Origin: Bacilli bacterium
GTDB taxonomy: Bacteria > Bacillota_I > Bacilli_A > RF39 > UBA660
Direction of reading: 5' to 3'
Length of the DNA: 8,850 bases
Assembly: GCA_900772435.1 (NCBI GenBank)
Contig: CAAHEM010000131.1
Location: forward strand, 1-8,850
The notes under the pieces are model-generated. The model did no database searches. It was not told the DNA's origin and saw nothing but the letters and a program-made list of their open reading frames with translations. Position numbers and translations under genes: made by a program. Positions 1 through 8,200 of this stretch are shown piece by piece (the stretch's first letter is position 1; each line of letters starts with the position of its first letter).

Positions 1-304
1 TATAAGTTAAGTTAAAATTAATTGTTCTTAATCCACCATTTTTTGTTATACCAGTATATTCCCAAGATACTGTAACACCATCACTTGTTTTTGTACTACC
101 TGGTTGAATAGCAGCCCATTTGTAGTCATTGTTTTCTTCAGTACTTTTATTTTCTTCTTGCACTTCAGTAGTTGCAGTTTCTTCTACAACAGTAGTTGAA
201 ACTATTTCAGTTGTTTCTTGATTTTCTAATACTTCTACTTCTTCAGCAGAAATAGTATTAAAGATCATAAGAAAAGCAACTAATGAAAGTAAAACTTTCT
301 TCAT
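1..304 (-). CDS. Secreted protein of unknown function (N-terminal part, cut by window edge)
   Basis: I do not recognise the family. Reading leftward from ATG at 304-302, the frame stays open for 101 codons to the window edge, so only the N-terminus is present. Residues 1-20 form a classic signal peptide: MKK, a hydrophobic stretch (VLLSLVAFLMIF), then NTISA before a Glu-rich segment, so signal peptidase probably cuts after Ala20. Residues 21-60 are rich in Glu, Thr and Val (low-complexity spacer), and a more ordered stretch begins near residue 61 (YKWAAIQPGS, then VSWEYTGITKNGG). The start is well supported: GGGAGGT (complement of 311-317) sits 6 bases before ATG. The gene is divergent from the membrane-protein gene at 439 and has its own promoter at 360-387. 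It probably ends up outside the membrane; its function cannot be judged from this fragment. Confidence 0.8.
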   Translation of the reverse strand, partial: MKKVLLSLVAFLMIFNTISAEEVEVLENQETTEIVSTTVVEETATTEVQEENKSTEENNDYKWAAIQPGSTKTSDGVTVSWEYTGITKNGGLRTINFNLTY

Positions 305-328
305 TCCAAAACCTCCCATAAATTATAT

Positions 329-345
329 GCAATAAATATTATTGC
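329..345. repeat. 7-bp inverted repeat in the divergent leader
   Basis: GCAATAA-ATA-TTATTGC is a perfect 7-bp inverted repeat with a 3-base spacer, lying in the predicted 5' leader of the leftward gene. A further GCAATAA copy lies at 388-394, just outside the -35 element. The arrangement could be an operator for a dimeric repressor or a weak hairpin. In such AT-rich DNA chance is also plausible. Confidence 0.35.
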
Positions 346-359
346 TTTGTAAGTTCAAT

Positions 360-387
360 ATTATAAAGCATAAAAAAAATTTTGCAA
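360..387 (-). promoter_or_regulatory. Promoter of the leftward secreted-protein gene
   Basis: On the minus strand there is a -35 TTGCAA (387-382), a 16-base spacer and a perfect -10 TATAAT (365-360). Transcription would start near 353, giving a leader of about 50 bases that contains the inverted repeat at 329-345 and the GGGAGG ribosome binding site. TTGCAA is its own reverse complement, so the -35 could also be read rightward, but no good -10 follows it on that strand. Confidence 0.55.
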
Positions 388-429
388 GCAATAATTCATA
401 TATTTTTCACTTTTGTAAATAATAATAGT

Positions 430-434
430 GGTGA
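430..434 (+). promoter_or_regulatory. Ribosome binding site that sets the start of the CmpB-like gene
   Basis: GGTGA lies 4 bases before ATG 439-441. The longer reading from TTG at 382 has no Shine-Dalgarno sequence and would add 19 residues that the family does not need, so ATG 439 is preferred. The spacing is short, which lowers certainty. Confidence 0.5.
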
Positions 435-438
435 AATT

Positions 439-945
439 ATGTTTTATATAAATTTTTTCTTATTTTTTTCAATATTTGGTTATTTATTTGAGACTATATG
501 TGCTTATATTTTTAAGTCTGGATTTAATAGTGGTATATTATATGGACCTTGGACTCCTTTATATGGATTTGGTGTTTTAATAATAATGATACTTTCAAAT
601 AAATTATTTCAAAATTTACATTTAAATAGAGTAATTGAAACATTAATAGTATTCGTATGTGTAACAATTATTCTTACTATATTAGAATGGTTAGGTGGAG
701 TACTTATTGAAAAATTATTTTCTATTACTTTTTGGGATTATTCAAATTATAGATTTCATATAGGAAAATATATATCACTTGAGATGAGTTTACTTTGGGG
801 AGTAGGTAGTATTATTCTTATATATTTAGTTATTCCATATGTTAGTGAATTCATCAAAAAAATTCCATTTTTTATTACAATGATTTTAAGTTCTTTATTT
901 GTAATAGATTTAATTGTAACTATTATTAATAAGTTAAGGAAATAA
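439..945 (+). CDS. CmpB-like membrane protein (putative ABC transporter permease, PF06541 type)
   Basis: The 168-residue product is nearly all membrane: about five hydrophobic helices near residues 3-24, 40-53, 66-88, 112-134 and 142-164, ending in a basic tail (KLRK). Two stretches match what I know of the family annotated as putative ABC-transporter type IV permease (CmpB): GPWTPLYGFG at 36-45, and EWLGGVLIEKLF followed by WDYSNY at 83-104, then a Leu-Trp-Gly helix at 118-121. Members of this family are widespread in Firmicutes; their substrate is unknown and 'permease' rests on weak homology. No ATPase partner gene is visible here, so transport is not supported by context. The frame opens upstream at TTG 382, but ATG 439 with GGTGA before it is the better start. 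A weak rightward promoter (TTGTAA 347-352, CATAAA 369-374) is possible. No terminator follows; the pilin gene's promoter begins 14 bases after the stop. Confidence 0.82.
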   Translation: MFYINFFLFFSIFGYLFETICAYIFKSGFNSGILYGPWTPLYGFGVLIIMILSNKLFQNLHLNRVIETLIVFVCVTIILTILEWLGGVLIEKLFSITFWDYSNYRFHIGKYISLEMSLLWGVGSIILIYLVIPYVSEFIKKIPFFITMILSSLFVIDLIVTIINKLRK

Positions 946-958
946 ATTATATAGTATG

Positions 959-987
959 TTGAAAATGAATATACAAAATGCTATACT
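959..987 (+). promoter_or_regulatory. Extended -10 promoter of the pilin-like gene
   Basis: TTGAAA (959-964), a 17-base spacer and TATACT (982-987), with TG one base before the -10 (979-980), make a strong sigma-A type extended -10 promoter. Transcription would start near 994, leaving a leader of about 17 bases that is just long enough for the ribosome binding site at 998-1004. Confidence 0.75.
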
Positions 988-997
988 TATTTATAGT

Positions 998-1004
998 AGG
1001 AGAT
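998..1004 (+). promoter_or_regulatory. Ribosome binding site that sets the pilin start
   Basis: AGGAGAT lies 6 bases before ATG 1011. It rules out the longer reading from ATG 978, which would begin upstream of the predicted transcription start and put the -10 element inside the gene. Confidence 0.85.
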
Positions 1005-1010
1005 GAAGTT

Positions 1011-2039
1011 ATGAATAATAGAAAAGGTTTTACATTAGTAGAGTTACTAGCAGTAATAGCAATACTAGCAATACTAGTAATAATAGCACTACCTAATGTA
1101 ATAAATATGTATAATAAAGCGCAAAAGGAAATTTTTTTAACAGAAGCAAAGAAAGTGCATAGTGAAGCAGAGAAAAGATTTATATCTAATTCTATTAGTG
1201 CTAAACCAACAAAGGTTATAAATTCTGAAGATAATACTAAGCTTGATATGACTGGTGAAAAATTACAATATTGTGTTATTTTAGATAATAAGGGAAAAGT
1301 AACTAGTATGAAAGTATCTAATGGTAAATGGATTGCTAGTTTAGATAATGGTAAAACAGTTGATGATTTGTCTATAGATGACTTGGAAGAAGGCTCTTTA
1401 GATGGATATAAGTGTTCTTCAAAGACTGTTAGTACTCCCGAAGCTATTTACTGTACTTTTGATGGAAATATGGTACAAGGTGCTGAATATGTAAATGGTC
1501 AATACACTTATAAATATAAACAACATGGTTATATTATTCAAAATAATCCAGGAGCATTAGCTTGGACAAACATGGATACTGATGGCTGGGGAGTAATGCT
1601 TACTAATAGAATAAGTACTGAGGCCGTAAATAGTAAAGTTTGTACTTATATAAATAATAAACCAATAGTTGATATGTCATATATGTTTTTTAGAAGTAGT
1701 GCGACTACTTTAGATTTAAGTAGTTTTGATACTAGAAATGTAACTAATATGGCAGCTATGTTTTCTAGCAGTCAAGCAACAACACTGGATTTAAGTAGTT
1801 TTGATACAAGTAATGTTATAAATATGGAGAAAATGTTCTATCATTGTTCTAATCTTAGAACTATATATGCAAGTGATAGTTTTGTAACTAATAATGTTAC
1901 GAATGGTAGTAATATGTTTAATAGTTCTTCTAAATTGGTTGGCGGAGCTGGAACTATATATGATAGTACTAAGACTGATAAAACATATGCAAGAATAGAT
2001 GACGGATCTAGTAATCCTGGATATTTTACAAAAAAATAA
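1011..2039 (+). CDS. Type IV pilin-like protein fused to BspA/DUF285 surface repeats
   Basis: The 342-residue product begins with a class-3 prepilin leader: MNNRKG, then FTLVELLAVIAIL. Prepilin peptidase would cut after Gly6 and methylate Phe7, and the conserved Glu at mature position 5 is Glu11. The hydrophobic helix (7-30) would anchor it in the membrane or pack into a pseudopilus or pilus. A charged helix follows to about residue 60, then a variable head. From about 142 the protein resembles BspA-family surface proteins: a Cys/Tyr-rich lead-in, a WTNMDTDGWGV segment (185-195), two 25-residue DUF285 repeats (LDLSSFDT, then NVTNM and MF), and the usual end with LVGGAGTIYD, TYARID and NPGYF. 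DUF285 repeats are found in Mycoplasma, Listeria and gut Firmicutes surface proteins and are thought to mediate adhesion. The likely role is a surface-exposed pilin-like adhesin. No prepilin peptidase or assembly ATPase lies in the window. The gene is monocistronic, with its own promoter and terminator. Confidence 0.88.
   Translation: MNNRKGFTLVELLAVIAILAILVIIALPNVINMYNKAQKEIFLTEAKKVHSEAEKRFISNSISAKPTKVINSEDNTKLDMTGEKLQYCVILDNKGKVTSMKVSNGKWIASLDNGKTVDDLSIDDLEEGSLDGYKCSSKTVSTPEAIYCTFDGNMVQGAEYVNGQYTYKYKQHGYIIQNNPGALAWTNMDTDGWGVMLTNRISTEAVNSKVCTYINNKPIVDMSYMFFRSSATTLDLSSFDTRNVTNMAAMFSSSQATTLDLSSFDTSNVINMEKMFYHCSNLRTIYASDSFVTNNVTNGSNMFNSSSKLVGGAGTIYDSTKTDKTYARIDDGSSNPGYFTKK
1704..1853 (+). repeat. 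Two tandem 75-bp (25-residue) DUF285 repeats
   Basis: Copies 1704-1778 and 1779-1853 each encode TTLDLSSFDT, Asn-Val, Asn-Met and Met-Phe at the same spacing. A half copy (MSYMFF, 1674-1691) precedes them and a degenerate one (NNVTNGSNMF) follows. The DNA copies differ at many third positions, so they are not a recent duplication. Confidence 0.85.
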
Positions 2040-2043
2040 TAAT

Positions 2044-2073
2044 AAGCTATGTTAGTTCATAACATAGCTTTTT
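2044..2073 (+). terminator. Rho-independent terminator after the pilin-like gene
   Basis: An 11-bp perfect stem (2044-2054 with 2060-2070, arm AAGCTATGTTA) around a 5-base loop is followed by a run of five T (2069-2073). It begins 5 bases after the stop codon and separates this gene from the SecA operon. Confidence 0.9.
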
Positions 2074-2100
2074 AAATATATAAAATATGGTTATTTATAA

Positions 2101-2129
2101 TTGAATTTAGTTATTAAAAATGTTATATT
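2101..2129 (+). promoter_or_regulatory. Extended -10 promoter of the SecA operon
   Basis: TTGAAT (2101-2106), a 17-base spacer and TATATT (2124-2129), with TG one base before the -10 (2121-2122). Transcription would start near 2136, leaving a leader of about 20 bases. The build is the same as the promoter at 959-987. Confidence 0.72.
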
Positions 2130-2144
2130 TATATTAGTAAAAGT

Positions 2145-2150
2145 AGGTGG
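2145..2150 (+). promoter_or_regulatory. Ribosome binding site that sets the SecA start
   Basis: AGGTGG lies 5 bases before ATG 2156. A GTG at 2147 opens the frame slightly earlier but is itself inside this site, so it cannot be the start. A second in-frame ATG at 2162 is possible, though its spacing of 11 bases is less favourable. Confidence 0.75.
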
Positions 2151-2155
2151 CTAGT

Positions 2156-4708
2156 ATGGGTATGTCTGATAAATTATTTGGTAATTATACTAATCAAAAT
2201 AAAAATAGAATTAAACGTATAGTTGAAAGAATAGATAGTAGTAGTATAAAAGATAAATATGCATCTTTAAGTGATGAAGAGTTAAAGGCTATGACTGCTA
2301 AATTTAAAGAAGAATTAAAAAGAGGTAAAACACTTGATGATGTTCTTGTTGATGCATTAGCTGTTTGTCGTGAAGTTACTAAAAGACAACTTGGAATGTT
2401 TCATTATAATGTTCAAGTAGAAGCTGCTGTTGCGATGCATGATAATGCTATTGCTGAAATGAAAACTGGAGAAGGTAAAACTCTAGTACAAATATTATCT
2501 GCATATTTAAATGCATTAGAAGGAAAAGGAGTACATGTTATTACATCTAATGATTATCTAGCTGGAAGAGATATGGAACAAAATATAAAAGTTTATGAAG
2601 CTTTAGGTTTATCTTGTGGAAATGTTCTTCCTAAATCTAAAATGAATACTAAGCAAAGACGTGCTGTGTATGATTGTGATATTGTTTATGGAACTGCATC
2701 TACTATAGCATTTGATTATTTAGATGATAATAGAGTAATGAATCCTGATGATAGAGTTAATAGAAAAGGATTTAATTATGCCATAATAGATGAAGTTGAT
2801 AGTATTTTGCTTGATGATGGTATTACTCCACTTATAAGTGCTGAAACATTAAAGCCAAGAGAAGGGGAACCTTCAGATAAATATACTAGAATATATAAAT
2901 GGGCTTGTGATTTTGTTGAAGACAATGGTATTACATGTCAAGGATATGATAAAGAAAGCTATTATGATTCTCATAAAGATGAAATGATTGCTAAAGAAAA
3001 AGAGTCTGATGGAAAGACTGCTGATGCTATAGTTTTCCATGATAATGTCAATGCTATTATGAGACCAAAATTAGAAAATAAAATAATTAAGAATTTATGG
3101 CCTGGTAAAAAGTGGGAAGATTTAACACCAGAAGAACAAGGAGAGTATCACTTAAGATGTGAAGCTGTAAGATGTTATTTACTTGCTAAGTTTCATTATA
3201 AGAGTGGAACTCATTATAGTGTTAGACCTAATAAAAATGGTGATAGGGATAAAAACGGTCTTCCAAAATATGATGTTGAAATAATTGGCGAAAATACTGG
3301 TAGAATACTTCAAGGAAGAAGATTTATGAATGGTATTCATGAGTGCTTGGAAGCAAAAGAAGCAAGAATTGCGAGAACTGAAGGAAGAAATTATAGTGTT
3401 GAAATAAAAGAACCAACAGTAACAACTGCTATGTGTACATATCCTGATTTCTTTGGATTATATAAAAATGGTGTATGTGGTATGACTGGAACAAGTAATG
3501 AAGAAGATTTTATGGATATATATGGTCTTCCAACTTATAGTGTTCCTAGTAGAAAAACTAATATTAGAAGGGATATGCCTGATGAAGTATATGCAACTAA
3601 AAAGGCAAAATATAAAGCTATAGTTGATGAAGTAATTAAATGTCAAGAAACATTACAACCTGTATTGATAGGTGTTACTAGTGTTGAAGAGAGTATGCTT
3701 GTTTCTAAACTTTTAGCTGAACAAGGAATAAGACATTCTGTTTTAAATGCTGAACAAGATGCGAATGAAAACGGTATCATTGAAAATGCTGGACAACTTG
3801 GTAGAGTTACAATAGCAACAAATATGGCTGGACGTGGTACTGATATTAAACTTGGTGAAGGTGTACGTGAAGTTGGTGGTTTATATGTTATTGGAACTAC
3901 TAGAAACAGAAGTGAAAGAGTTGATAATCAATTAAAAGGTAGAGCAGGTAGACAAGGAGATCCTGGACAAACAAAATTCTTCGCATCACTTGAAGATGAA
4001 TTTGTTCGTAAACGTGCTGGTGAAACTCTTATTAAATGTATGTCTAAGTATTATAATAAAGCTAAAATAACGATTAAGAAGGTTGTTAAATTAGTAGTTG
4101 GTTGTCAAAAGAGTCAAGAAGCTGAAGATAAAAAATCTAGAGTAATTGGTGAAAAATATAATAGTGTTCTTACTAGTCAAAAGAATGGTGTGTATGAATA
4201 TAGAAATGTAATACTTGATTCTAAAAGCGTTATGCCACTTTTAGATGATTCAGTAGATCGATATGTTGATGATTTATTTGATAGAAGTAGTGAAGAAGAT
4301 ATACAAGTTAAAATAGGACATTTAGTTGATTTGGAAAAGTATAGAGACATAAGAAAAAAGAAAGATATGAAGAGTGCAATTAGTGCAGATATAAAACATA
4401 AATTACATACAGTTAAAGCTACTCCAGAATATGAAAAAGGTATGAAAGAAAAGATGTTAAAGATTCTTGATGATTATTGGATTTCACAAATGGAATATTT
4501 AGAAGAAATGAAAAAAGGATCTGGATTATCTGTTTATGCTGAAAAAGATCCTTATGAAGAGTATAAAAGAAGTGCTACTTTGCAGTTTGCTGATATGATA
4601 AGTTATGTTAGAAATGAAATGCTTACTTATGCCTTGAATCCAAGTTTAAAATATGGACAATATCAAGTACCTGAAGTTGATTATAGAGAAAGTGAGATGA
4701 TTAGATAA
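2156..4708 (+). CDS. secA: Divergent SecA-type translocase ATPase, probably an accessory SecA (SecA2-like)
   Basis: SecA is the cytosolic motor that pushes unfolded preproteins through SecYEG. The 850-residue product has the whole fold: nucleotide-binding domain 1 with Walker A MKTGEGKT (102-109) and Walker B DEVD (212-215), the preprotein-crosslinking region to about 390, GMTGT (442-446), the second motor domain with IATNMAGRGTDIKLG (553-567) and QLKGRAGRQGDPG (592-604), and the helical scaffold/wing region with DYWISQMEYLEEM and GLSVYAEKDPYEEYK (773-804). The ATPase motifs are intact, so it should be active. It departs from housekeeping SecA at places that are normally near-invariant: LAGRDMEQN for LARRDAEWM, DDGITPLISAE for DEARTPLIISG, and GENTGRILQGRR for DEFTGRLMPGRR. 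It also lacks the C-terminal Cys-rich zinc motif. First gene of a three-gene operon whose third gene encodes a large SLH-containing surface protein, which fits a SecA2 dedicated to a cargo. That it is not the cell's only SecA is inference. Confidence 0.93.
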   Translation: MGMSDKLFGNYTNQNKNRIKRIVERIDSSSIKDKYASLSDEELKAMTAKFKEELKRGKTLDDVLVDALAVCREVTKRQLGMFHYNVQVEAAVAMHDNAIAEMKTGEGKTLVQILSAYLNALEGKGVHVITSNDYLAGRDMEQNIKVYEALGLSCGNVLPKSKMNTKQRRAVYDCDIVYGTASTIAFDYLDDNRVMNPDDRVNRKGFNYAIIDEVDSILLDDGITPLISAETLKPREGEPSDKYTRIYKWACDFVEDNGITCQGYDKESYYDSHKDEMIAKEKESDGKTADAIVFHDNVNAIMRPKLENKIIKNLWPGKKWEDLTPEEQGEYHLRCEAVRCYLLAKFHYKSGTHYSVRPNKNGDRDKNGLPKYDVEIIGENTGRILQGRRFMNGIHECLEAKEARIARTEGRNYSVEIKEPTVTTAMCTYPDFFGLYKNGVCGMTGTSNEEDFMDIYGLPTYSVPSRKTNIRRDMPDEVYATKKAKYKAIVDEVIKCQETLQPVLIGVTSVEESMLVSKLLAEQGIRHSVLNAEQDANENGIIENAGQLGRVTIATNMAGRGTDIKLGEGVREVGGLYVIGTTRNRSERVDNQLKGRAGRQGDPGQTKFFASLEDEFVRKRAGETLIKCMSKYYNKAKITIKKVVKLVVGCQKSQEAEDKKSRVIGEKYNSVLTSQKNGVYEYRNVILDSKSVMPLLDDSVDRYVDDLFDRSSEEDIQVKIGHLVDLEKYRDIRKKKDMKSAISADIKHKLHTVKATPEYEKGMKEKMLKILDDYWISQMEYLEEMKKGSGLSVYAEKDPYEEYKRSATLQFADMISYVRNEMLTYALNPSLKYGQYQVPEVDYRESEMIR

Positions 4709-5199
4709 TGAAAATTATATTTAATATATTTAGAGGTTTGATAATTGCTTACTTAATTATTCTTACTTTCTTATCTGTTATTTTCTATGTAAAAAAGAAT
4801 TCATACCATGAAGATTATCCTGAAGTAAAAGGATATTCATACTTCAAGGTAGATAATGCTACTTTAGAACCAGATATTCGTAAAAATAATATTGTTATTC
4901 TTGAAAAGAGTGAAGACATTGATGTGGGCGATTATGTAACTTTTTTAGAGGGTGAAGAAAAAGAAATAGTACTTAGAAAAGTGGTTGAAAGAAATGAATA
5001 TAGATTAGTTGTTAATATTACAAATAATTATGAAAATAAAAGTTATAAAACTGAAATTAATATAGATGATGTTAAAGCAAAGATGATATATAATAATGAT
5101 ACTTTTAGTAGTATTATGAATATTTTGTTAAATCCAGTTATATTAATTATATTATTATTTCTTGGCACTATTTTTCCAGAGTTTATATTTAATAAGTAG
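4708..5199 (+). CDS. Signal peptidase I-like membrane protein (SipW/archaeal type) with substituted catalytic residues
   Basis: The 163-residue product has an N-terminal helix (about 10-28), an extracytoplasmic domain and a C-terminal helix (about 136-156), the topology of SipW/archaeal (S26B) signal peptidases. The domain follows the family order: YFKVDNATLEPDI (45-57) aligns with the catalytic Ser box (SGSMEPTI), VGDYVTF (73-79) with the VGDIITF segment, VLRKVVE (88-94) with the THRVVE box, and NITNNYEN (103-110) with the TKGDAN box. By my alignment the nucleophile Ser is Thr52, the catalytic His (or Lys) is Arg90, and the Gly-Asp of the last box is gone. It may therefore be a pseudoprotease, a chaperone-like docking factor, or an enzyme with altered chemistry. 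Its start codon overlaps the SecA stop (TAATG), implying translational coupling, and there is only a weak Shine-Dalgarno sequence. Fold assignment is good; loss of activity is inferred by eye. Confidence 0.72.
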   Translation: MKIIFNIFRGLIIAYLIILTFLSVIFYVKKNSYHEDYPEVKGYSYFKVDNATLEPDIRKNNIVILEKSEDIDVGDYVTFLEGEEKEIVLRKVVERNEYRLVVNITNNYENKSYKTEINIDDVKAKMIYNNDTFSSIMNILLNPVILIILLFLGTIFPEFIFNK

Positions 5200-5203
5200 G
5201 TGA
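5198..5203 (+). promoter_or_regulatory. Ribosome binding site overlapping the upstream stop codon
   Basis: AGGTGA overlaps the TAG stop of the peptidase-like gene (5197-5199) and lies 4 bases before ATG 5208. This supports coupled translation of the second and third operon genes. Confidence 0.8.
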
Positions 5204-5207
5204 TAAG

Positions 5208-8200
5208 ATGAGTAAAAATATAATAAAATTATCTTTACTCTTTTCTTTTTTATTAGTTGTTATTTTAATATTTTATCCCAAGAATAATACTTTAGCTTTA
5301 TTAGATGTTTCTAGTAAAAACGATGTTGTTCTTAAGAAAGATGTTGATTTAATTAGTAATTCTAAACTTGAAAAAGATATTAGAAATAATACTAAGATAT
5401 TACAAAGTGCTATGGATAAAGTATCTGCTTTAGGTGGTGGAACTGTTTATTTGCCTGGTGGAACTTATTATTTTAAACAAGGTGGTACGAGTAATAGAAA
5501 AGAAAAGTTTGTTATTAAGTGTAAGGATAACGTTAGATTAAAAGGTAATGGTGTTAAGGGAAGCAGTGCTACTATTTTGAAACCTTTATATAGTAATACT
5601 AATTCATCTGTGAGTGGTGGACTTGATATGTTTTATTTTAATAATTATAGTGAGTCTGGTTTTAGTCATAAAGATAGTGATAGATTCAATATTACTTATA
5701 CTGATATGGATGGGAAAACTCAAACTTTAACAAATCAAAAAATATATTTAGATAATGCTGACTTTGAAGACTTTATAATAGATGGTAATGATGCGTATAA
5801 TAAATATAATTATGATTCAAGTGGAAAAGGTTTTATGATTAATTTGTTTCGTGATTCTGATTGGAATAATGTTGTTGTTATGAATACGGATGCTACTGGA
5901 TTTGGAATGGATTGTCCAATTAACTCTACTGTGACAAATTGTGTTGCTATTAATTGTGGTAAAGCAGCTTCTGAATCAGATGGTGGTGCTTCAGGTTTTG
6001 GTATTGGTACGGGATACTCTAATAACGAATATATGATTATTAAAAATTCATATTCTTTTAATAATAAGAAGTTTGGTTTCTTTTTTGAACATCAGGGAAG
6101 ATTTACAAATTCTAATCATTATCCTGCGACTACATCAAAAGGGTTTGTTGTTTCTAATTCTGTTGCCGGTGGTAATTATGCAGACTTTGGTGGTTTAAAA
6201 GCACACAATGTGACATTTGAAGGATCTTCAGGAGTTACAGGTACTAGTAGTTATACAATTCCATCAACTGGAAATTCTATTTCGATTAAGAAGAGAGGGC
6301 CTGGTATTTCATTTGATTATTATTCTGTTAATTCTTCAGTAGTTAATATGAATATTAAAAATAATTTTATTGATAGTTCTAGAAGTGAAGTATTATGGGC
6401 TTTAAATAAAGGTATTACTAATGGTAACTCTTTAACTACATTTTCACCAGATAGTTATCTTACAAGAATTGAAGCGGTTACTTTATTATATAGATTATCT
6501 TTAATGCCTAATGGTATATTTGAAACTTGTTCTTATAATGATGGTACAAATTGTAATTTATCAAGTCAAATAGCTAGTTATAAGAAAGCTATTAATAATA
6601 TTGGTTTTACTGATTTAACGAGTGGTAGCAAGTATAATTATAATTTAGATGCAGTTTATTGGGCTTATAAAGCAGGTGTTGTTAGTAAAGATACTGCGTT
6701 TAATCCAACTAACATTTGCACAAGAGCTCAGTTTATTACGATGTTATATAGACTTGCTGGAAGTCCAAGTGTAAGCATTAATAATTCATTTAATGATGTT
6801 CCTTCTAACTCTTGGTATAGTAAGGCTGTTAGTTGGGCTGTGAGCACTGGCATTACTAATGGAACTTCTAGTACAACATTTTCTCCTAATAATTCAGTTA
6901 CAAGAGAACAAGCTATAATATTTATGTATAGGTTTAATAATAGAAAAAATGTTAGTTATAAAATCATATATAATTTAATGGGTGGAAGTGCTAAAACAAA
7001 TCCATCAAGTTATACATCAGGTAATTCATTTAAACTTAATAATCCTACTAAAAATGGATATACATTTAAAGGTTGGACTGGAAGTAATGGGAGTAGTCCT
7101 AGTACATCTACTAGTGTATCCTCTTCTAGCACCGGCTCTTTAATATTTACCGCTAATTTTGAGAAAACTAAATATTCGATCACATATAAATTAGATGGAG
7201 GTAAGTTTAGTTCAAATCCTAGAACATATTATTATATAGATTCTACTGATTATGAATTATTGACTCCTTATAAAGATGGTTATACATTTATAGGTTGGAC
7301 TGGAAGTAATGGTTCTAAACCATCACAAAATGTGAAGATTTCTAGAGGTAAGACAGGAAATTTAACATATACTGCTAATTACAAAAAGATAAGTACTGGT
7401 GGAAATACTCCAACAAAACCAACTCCAACAGAACCAACTAATCCGGAAAAACCTACTAATCCTGATAATCCTGGTACTGGTAATAAAAAAATATTGAGTA
7501 GTATTTCTATTAAAACTAAACCAAATAAGCTTACATATTTTGAAGGAGAAAAAATTAATACTAAAGGAATGGTATTGAAACTTACATATAATGATAGTTC
7601 TACTAAAACTGCCGATTGCTGCTTTTCAATTAGTCCTAGTACTGCTACTAATGTTGGTAAGCAAAATATTAAGGTTACTTATGAGAATAAAACAACTTCT
7701 TTTGATATAGAAGTTAAAAAAGTCGTAGTAAATAAAATTGCTATAAAAAGTCTTCCATATAGAACTACTTATTATGTTGGTGAAAAGTTTTCATCTAAAG
7801 GATTGAGTATTAATTTAGTTAAAAATAACAATTATGTAGATAATCTGACTACTGGATTTGATGTTTCTATAAAAGATGGTACTGTTCTTAATAAAGAAGG
7901 AAAGGTAAACGTTACTGTAAAATATCAAGATTATAAAGTTTCTTTCGATATAAATGTAATTTCTAAAAAACAGTCTGGATTAGTATTAAAATCTAGACCT
8001 ACTAAGACTGATTATTTAGTAGGTGAAGGAATCAGTTATAAAGGATTAGAACTTGAATATATAGAAAATGGTAAGATTACTAATGTTTCTTCTAAATATA
8101 AAGCATCTTTATCCGAAGGAACTGTGTTAAATAGTTCTGGTTCTAAGAAGGTTAAATTAACTTATAATGGTAAATCAGTTGAATTTGATATAAATGTTCG

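Noticed and set aside
382..438. Upstream TTG start for the CmpB-like gene
   Set aside because: No Shine-Dalgarno sequence precedes it and the extra 19 residues do not fit the family; ATG 439 follows GGTGA and begins right at the first membrane helix.
978..1010. Upstream ATG start for the pilin-like gene
   Set aside because: It overlaps the promoter -10, lacks a ribosome binding site, and would put 11 extra residues before the prepilin leader, whereas ATG 1011 has AGGAGAT at ideal spacing.
1704..1853. CRISPR-like or mobile-element repeat
   Set aside because: The repeat is in frame, diverged at third positions and explained by DUF285 protein repeats; no CRISPR array, transposase or terminal inverted repeats were seen anywhere in the window.
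2147..2155. GTG start for SecA
   Set aside because: The GTG is part of the AGGTGG ribosome binding site that serves ATG 2156.
3458..3646. 62-codon open frame on the minus strand
   Set aside because: It lies wholly inside the SecA gene, antisense to the conserved GMTGT region, with no ribosome binding site of note; it is a shadow of the real gene.
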